Source: Vitellaria paradoxa
Lineage: Eukaryota; Streptophyta; Magnoliopsida; Ericales; Sapotaceae
DNA length: 64,000 nt
Assembly: GCA_019916065.1 (NCBI GenBank)
Contig: CM034243.1
Location: 3,968,001 to 4,032,000 of the forward strand
Direction: 5' to 3'
Notes under the pieces: generated by a model
What the model was told of the DNA's origin: nothing
Seen by the model: only the letters and a program-made list of their open reading frames with translations
Databases searched by the model: none
Made by a program: the position numbers and the translations under genes
In this document: positions 57,131 to 64,000 of the stretch, piece by piece
How positions within the stretch are numbered: the first letter of the stretch is position 1
How the letters are laid out: each line of letters begins with the position of its first letter

Positions 57131-59670
57131 CTAGGAATTTTGTTTTAATTGCTTCTAAATTTTGCAGTGCCATAACATTTTATGTGACAACTTATTCCGA
57201 CGGTGATTATTCAATTATATTTATATTCTTATACTCGATTCACAGCTTTATCGATATATTTCTTCTTCGTGGATCACTATGTTTCTATCATCCTAAACGT
57301 TGTCTTTTCGTCTCAAACAGTGGCCATCTATTTTCAACAATTAATGGATTCATCTTAACAGTGTCGTTTTTTAGTTGTACCATATTCATTCTTACACTTG
57401 CTTGCTTTTACAAAAATATATATATAAATAAGTAACCAAATCACACATTTTTTTCATAGTGTAGTCCAATATATATATATATATATATATCAAGAGCCAA
57501 CCCTCTTACAAATGAATTTAAGAATCTATATTAAACCAACTTTAGCTAAAATAGAATGAGTGAGAGACGAATACTCATCTCATTTTGATTGTTTTTAAGG
57601 AAATTTAAAAAAAAGGGGGGGGGGACTTTTGCTCCTTTCAAAATACACAGACAGAAGAGTAATTATGACACCTCCTTTTCCTCCTTTCTCCTGTACATAT
57701 ATATATATATATATATCCTCCTCCATTTCCTTTCACTAATTAAGCTTAATCTAACATGCTAATCGGCCAATGATTTTCTTTTCTTATCAGTTAAATTCAT
57801 ATCATGTTAATTTTGGTCTATTCCTTCTTTTCACATTACTCGCAACTTACATGAAAGAAAGTTTAATCTTGATCTATTGTTGTACCAACTGTGTGTGTAG
57901 ATATATGTTATTGCCCACATATAACATTTTTTTCTTTTAAATATTATTTTTTAATTGACACATTTATTATTGATGCTACTAAAAAAAACGTTCTAATGGT
58001 CCCTGGAAAACTTCCTTTATTAGGCTAGCTAGTGTCCTAAGTAAACCTAACAGTAGGGTCTATCGAAGTCACCGAAGTTGTAGGACTAGGGGGTACACTG
58101 ATTCACCAGCATGCGTTGGTAGCTACATATATATATATATATATATATATTTGTATATTTATATACTGCATGGCTCATGTTTTGCTGGTGAGGTAATTGA
58201 ATGAACCCTCTCCTTTACGCTCCCCTCAAGAAGTTTGTGGTGGAGAATGGCTGATGTTGACTCACGACCTAAGCACAAATGGATGGACCTTCTGAGTCTC
58301 CAACACTTGGATAACACTAGAATCCAAAATGTCAACTTTCTATTCATTCTGGTGTTTATTGGCATGATGGCAGCTGGGATGGGTGCTCACATGATCACGA
58401 CCGTTGTACCATTTTTTTTCTTTTTTAAACAAGTCTCTAAATAGTTAACCCTACCCAGTTTTTCAAAACTTTTCTATTGTTGTGAGGATGGTGATGACAT
58501 GAAGCTGACTATGTATTATATATATATATATATTAAATTCTGTAGTCAAAGATTTCCCAATTCAATTTAATTTGATTTTATTAGAAGGGATAGAAAGACA
58601 ATCATAGTTTTAAGGATTCCTTCAAAAAATAAAAAATAAAAAAATTAAATAATAGATTTTACAATTCCAATTAAATTTAGAGAATATCCGGTATCAGGTA
58701 AAAATTTTGAGGTAAAAGATCTTAAGAGTTAATTATTACTAGTAATAATTAAGAAATAACAAATTCATAATAGAAAACGTTACTTGAGATAAAAGAATAA
58801 AAGAATATTTTTACAGAATATGTAATTAGAAAAAGGTATAATTTTTCTATTATTTTTCATTATGTACTCACCTCACTTACTAATAACAATTTACACTCAC
58901 AAGAGAGTAATCCTTACCCTTAGTATAATTATTATCTCTCATTTTTTAAACTTATGTAATGGATTTACATTTTTAAAAGGAAATTACAAAAAAAAAAAAG
59001 AGTACTTATAAAATAAGAAAAAATGGAGGAAGAATTGAAGACAGAATAAGGTATTATGGTCATTTTGCATTCCACATCCTTCCAAAACCCCAGAAATTAA
59101 AGCAGACTTCTATTATCTGTTAATTAATCTCTCGGCTCCCCCACCAAAGGGTGCGCATTTGCTTTTCCTGCCAAAAAGTAAGATATTGGCAACGCTTCAA
59201 AAAAGGTGAAATATTTTTTAAATAGATTTTTGAATCCACTTCAACAAGCATGTGGCATTTTATTAATCCAATTAAATAAACTAATGAATTTAAGGGTTTT
59301 CTTACGAGGACCACTAGGTTGACCAGTGGATCATTGGGTGGGGTCCATTTAATTAAGCTGATCTTCGGTTCAACTTTCAAAAGAACCATTATTAAAACAA
59401 CATCACAAATCAGGCTGCAACTATAAGCTGATCATGCATATCTTTGAACTTATATTGTTTTATCTGATTATATATTGGCACTCTCCCAACAACTCCTAAG
59501 TTTTGGTTATATTAATTAATTCTTTTTTGGAACAAACACTACCTCCAACGAATTATATCCACTATCTGCAATTTCCCTCAATTAATCAGTAATTGATATG
59601 TGCAGTATCAAGCTTGCTAACCCTGACCTCATCAAATCAAATCAAATCACACCAACACCCTTGTCTATGC
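57131..59670. other. Intergenic DNA, nothing assigned
   Basis: Plus-strand open stretches at 57184-57435 and 58235-58444 have no recognisable family. (AT)n runs occur at 57471-57490, 57698-57715, 58128-58150 and 58517-58533. Confidence 0.35.
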
Positions 59671-59937
59671 TTTTGATTTTCTTCGGCTGCAAAAGACGAT
59701 AACCCTCGCTCTCAGGCCCCCACCCCCAACCCCAAGGAAATGGTGGAGAAGGTAAATCACGGTACACAGCGACCTCCTAGACAGGAAGACCAGTGTATGG
59801 TGTCCACAAGGAGTCACCCCCACAGGGGGGTGAAACTTCCACACTGCGGTTGTCAGGACTCGATCCTGCATTCACGACTGCAATCTACTATCCAAATACC
59901 AACCGTGTTACGTCCGTGGGGGCCTTTTGATTTTCTT
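59671..59937 (-). mobile_element. tRNA-derived SINE with 13-bp target duplication
   Basis: The element proper is 59684-59924. Identical flanks TTTTGATTTTCTT lie at 59671-59683 and 59925-59937. On the minus strand it has a tRNA-like 5' part, an A-box-like segment (TTTGGATAGTAGATT) and a B box (GGATCGAGTCCTG, 59866-59854). It is GC-rich against an AT-rich background. The body differs from the SINEs at 33266 and 49619. Confidence 0.8.
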
Positions 59938-62900
59938 GATACAATCTTATCATGGATAAACAACTAAATTGACTCTACCTCGGCTTAAAAAATTAGAGTA
60001 CATGTTGGCTATCTGATTGTGCCATGCCATCTTTTAAGAGAGAGAGAGAGAGAGCGATTTATGCATTTGAAAATTCTAAACACAAAATATGTGAGGTTAT
60101 TTTAGTAGGAAAAATTTTGAAATCTTGAATGTAACTACAACTTAATTAGTAATTAAAATTGCATGTATTATTTTGTCTCTATCTAATTAACTTATTATAC
60201 ATATTTAAAGGTAAGCATAAGCCGATTCTATTTTAGAGTGTATTGAAATAAAATAATTTTGGTTTTCATTAGACAGAAACTGAATAGGTCGAATAAGAGT
60301 TTTTTTTGTTAGGTAAGAATGACAAATTATTTAGTTCGATATCCGAAATATTTTAGTTTGAAATTTGGTCATTTTGATTTTAATATATTTTGTAGTTTGT
60401 TAAACAGAAATATATAATGTATAAACATTAATTTAATATTATTATATTTTATTAATATAAAATTTTATATAATATGAATAATTCGTGGGGTTCAATTTCT
60501 TTTTGGAGACGCTGGACTAAAACCTAAAATTTGCGTAATCTCTGAACTGAGGTACCATTGAATTAACCAAACAGACCGAACCATTTGAACGAAACATGAA
60601 TTGATTGGGTTCGAAAATTTGATCTTAATCAAATTTTGCCATTACCAGGGGTAGACATTCTCGGAATAGCACTATCTATTTTCCAGACTTTGGGAGATTT
60701 TTCGAGCGTTGTTTCTTAAACAGCATAGATCAGCCCAAAATAGTTAAGAAAAATATTTTATGTATTTATATATTATTTTATTTGTATGTTTTTAAAATTT
60801 AATATATTTATATCGTATTTTATAAAAAAATATATATTTTATTATTTTAAATTATTTTTAATAAAATTTTAAATTGTTTTTGTCTAAAAATATTAGTTTA
60901 AAGTATTTTTAAAAAATAAATAAATTCAAGTGGGCATCCCTGGGAGTAAACGTAGTTTCAAAAATGGCCAGATCAAGGACACTGGTAGGCGTTCTCAGCC
61001 CAAATAATAACAGATCCACAGGTTTGGGCTCTCGCAACGTGGCTTGCATAATTTGTGAATCATTTAAAAAAAAAGGTTCTATTTCAGTTTTTCTACATAC
61101 AGCCACATTTAAGATTATTGATTTTGACGTATTCTAAAGCTAACAAGTATGTATACAAATATAGAATACAGACATAATGTAGATATAGATATACGTATAA
61201 GTATAATAATATTTAAAATTAAAAATACAAACGCAGTATGATAAAAAAAATTTATTAGCTACATTTATGTAAATATAATTCTCACAATAAATAAATTAAT
61301 TCAATATATAAAATATAATAAAACATAAATTAATAAATTCTGCGTCAGACTACTCAAATTAGGTCTCTCTTGATCATATGTTTGAAAAAAAATAATAAAT
61401 AATTAGGTAGATCACGTGGCACGCATGTATGACACTTCTATGGCCAAAAAATATGTTTTTTTTTTTATTTTTTTAATACGTGTCAAATACGTACATAACA
61501 CTTATTTTGTAACTCCTACGATTCATAATCTGAGCCTATGTATGGAGTGAGAATTTGGTGAGGAACCCAAAAAAAAAAAAATGGAGGAAAAATGTAAGAA
61601 AAAGAGAAAGGAAATAAAATTCAAAATACATATTTTCGTTTAAATAAATTCAAAAAATAAAATAAAATAAATGTTATTCATTCATGTATTAATTTTTTTG
61701 ATTTAGTTATTCTTAATTTCTAAATTCTATACCTTTTTTGTTTTATTTTTCATCACAATCTAAGCAAAATTGGGAATTTTATAATTTTAATTTTCTTTTA
61801 CAAATTATTGATCCAAACACAAAGAGTACTTGGAGTACTCTCTAACTTCCAAATGAAAAAAAAAAATCAAATTCCATGTGACACGTTTCTACAATCTACT
61901 CTTCAAGATTATTTGCGTCACACGTAGAAAAATTAATCTTGAGGTGTGTGTTTGTTGTCATATATATCAATGTTCCATGAGAAATCCTTAATTTGTTTTA
62001 TAAAAATTCTTATATACATGAACATAGATACATACATATATATATATATATATATGTATGTATGCATGTATGTATATGTAGTCAACGATCGATCGAACAA
62101 GAATCAGAAATACTAAATGAAAAGGCTAAAATGTTTAGATACACCAAAAATACATTAATTATAATAAATTTTAATTAATACCTATATTTGAAAATTTTTA
62201 ATTTTAAAATACAAGATGCTTCTGATAATTCTAACCGTCGTCGGACCTTGGGGGCCAAAGCTCCCCGTAGCCCCTCATAATTCCGCCGTCGTTTTGCTTC
62301 TGATATCTATAATTGTTGAATTTTCTCAGAAAAAAAATAAATAAATTCAATCTGAAAAAGACAAGAGAAGCATGAGATACATACCTAATGAACATTTGTT
62401 TATATCTATCTTTCTCGATCGATCTCCCTGCTGAATGTAACCATGGCAGTTTTCAAAAGCAACGGAACGGTGTCCAAGAAGATGAAGTCAATTAATGGAA
62501 ATGTATATTATTTCTATTTCTTCGAACATTAACTTGCTAGAAGATTATAGTACTCTGATCAATACTCTCTCTCTCTCTCTCTTTCTCTCTCTAGCTTTCT
62601 CATCCTCCTTTGAAATGTTTTGTCACTTTATGTTTATTTGTTTGGGTCTCCTTCTATGAATAAATCCACGAACCTAATCGATGTTGATGGCGTTAAATGG
62701 GACAATGACCGGCAGAGGCTATGCTGACTTTGAATAATTGACTCGATTAGGTACCATGAATTTTCTCGTATTCTTATTTTAGTATGTATTGCATGTATGA
62801 CAAGGAATTTCAGCGAAATTCTACAGTATGAGTTGGGTACACTGTAAGGAAGGTTGGTTGGTGATCCCCATGATCGTCACCACCCGCTTGGGGTTGGTTG

Positions 62901-63217
62901 GTGATCCACGGTGTATTTAAAATTGTATAAATTTAATAAATTTATAAAAGTTTGTATTTTATATTTTGTGTAGTGATTAAAAACTTAAATTTTATAATCT
63001 TATAATTCATATTTGTTGAGATTTGTAAAGTTTTATATATATTTTTTTAATTTCAAACGGTGTTATCATTAATTTTGGGATGTGCGTTTCAAACAACGTA
63101 CAATGATTAGATAAATGGAAATATTATTTTCCAAAAAATAATATTAAAGGATGTAATTATGATAATTTTACAATAAAATAACACTAAATATAATACTACA
63201 AATACCAAATGGTCTTT
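59938..63217. other. AT-rich intergenic DNA
   Basis: A (GA)n run lies at 60040-60053, an (AT)n(GTAT)n run at 62036-62076, and a CT run at 62568-62593. A short open stretch from ATG 62443 ('MAVFKSNGTVSKKMKS') ends before a GTATAT donor-like site, but no second exon was found. No supported gene. Confidence 0.35.
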
Positions 63218-63782
63218 ATTGATATTAGAGATGTCAAAATTATCCTTACTTAACCACTAAAAAAAAGAAAAAAAAATTATCTTTACTTGGTGGGACTTAT
63301 TTTATCTATCTCATTCGGGGAGGGTATATAAATAATAACAACGGGGACATGGACAAGTATGAAATTTTAAAGTATTCCTCAACAGGAATGGAGATGAAAA
63401 CGGGTATAATAGTTTTCACTCTGTCTCGTAGTTGTTTAAATAATATTCATTTATAAATTTATATATTTTTGTTTTAATATTTATTTAATACATATAATAT
63501 GTATTTTTATTTAATATATATAATATATAATTTTAATATTTATTTTATATATAATTATAACCTACAATTGTTACTTATTATGTTTGGCAAGTAAACAAGA
63601 ATTAATAGGGACGAGGACAAAGACAAAGACGGAGTATCTACTATTTTGTGAAGATGGATACGGAGAAAATTTTTATCACCAAAACAAGAATGGAAATAAG
63701 AAAAAATATTACTAAACAGGGACGGAGACGAAAAAAGCGATACCCATCCCATACTTACCTAATTAGCAACCCTAATTGACAT
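63218..63782. mobile_element. Non-autonomous hAT-like element with 8-bp target duplication
   Basis: The element proper is 63226-63774. The left end TAGAGATGTCAAAATT and the reverse complement of the right end TAGGGTTGCTAATTAGG are of the hAT 'TAGGG.TG.CAA' type. The flanks are ATTGATAT (63218-63225) and ATTGACAT (63775-63782), 7 of 8. Inside are GGGACGGAGACG-type blocks. No transposase is present. Confidence 0.75.
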
Positions 63783-64000
63783 TGACCCAAAAAAAAAAAA
63801 AAAAAGATATGTAGAACAATTGTTTGAAATATTATTAGTGATTAAAAGACTTGAAAAAAGTAAAATTTTACGAAATGTATATTAATTTTTTTATTGAAAG
63901 TTAAATTAATGTTTTATCAAGTGCATAAAAAATTATTACACTAAACTTATAAAATTTTCTAAATTTTCTAAAAATTGTGTGTTTTACCCAACAAATAAAA
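63783..64000. other. AT-rich right edge of the window
   Basis: A poly-A run lies at 63788-63805, followed by AT-rich sequence. Nothing is recognised. Confidence 0.35.

Noticed and set aside
1..64000. CRISPR arrays, bacterial operons, prophage or organellar insertions
   Set aside because: The window is plant nuclear DNA. The only regular array (146 bp) has no spacer structure, and no plastid or mitochondrial gene was recognised.

Overview
This is nuclear DNA from a flowering plant, most likely a eudicot. The evidence is AT-rich intergenic sequence, GT-AG introns of up to 2 kb, plant-type gene families and dense small transposons and SINEs. The species cannot be fixed from the sequence. G or C homopolymer runs of 10-15 nt are unusually frequent.

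Five genes can be supported. (1) A FAR1/FHY3-related transcription factor runs off the left edge on the minus strand (1-742). (2) SEC61B, the beta subunit of the ER translocon, lies on the plus strand (CDS 4109-4363) behind a probable long 5'-UTR intron that holds a hAT-like element. (3) A two-exon subfamily-I GATA transcription factor lies on the minus strand (8803-9823). (4) CCT1/TCP-1 alpha, a subunit of the cytosolic CCT chaperonin, lies on the minus strand (18267-30118). It was rebuilt as 17 exons giving an uninterrupted 545-residue protein. (5) A small two-exon PHD-like C4HC3 zinc-finger protein lies on the plus strand (52664-53412). The genes do not form a pathway; they are ordinary neighbours on a chromosome arm.

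The rest is intergenic DNA rich in non-autonomous elements, many with target-site duplications (TSDs) that can be read directly. There are three clear SINEs with 13-18 bp TSDs (33266-33598, 49619-49805, 59684-59924) and a fourth relative near 34400. There is a set of Tourist-like MITEs with 3-bp TSDs, two hAT-like elements with 8-bp TSDs (3579-4050, 63226-63774), and a miniature LTR retrotransposon with primer-binding site and polypurine tract (44372-45312). LINE remnants lie in CCT1 introns.

The most unusual structure is at 35712-37654. About 70-bp imperfect terminal inverted repeats enclose an array of about nine units of 146 bp, most carrying a near-perfect palindrome. Short tandem arrays inside otherwise unrelated elements recur through the window (3 x 127 bp, 3 x 108 bp, 3 x 33 bp, 9 x 146 bp).
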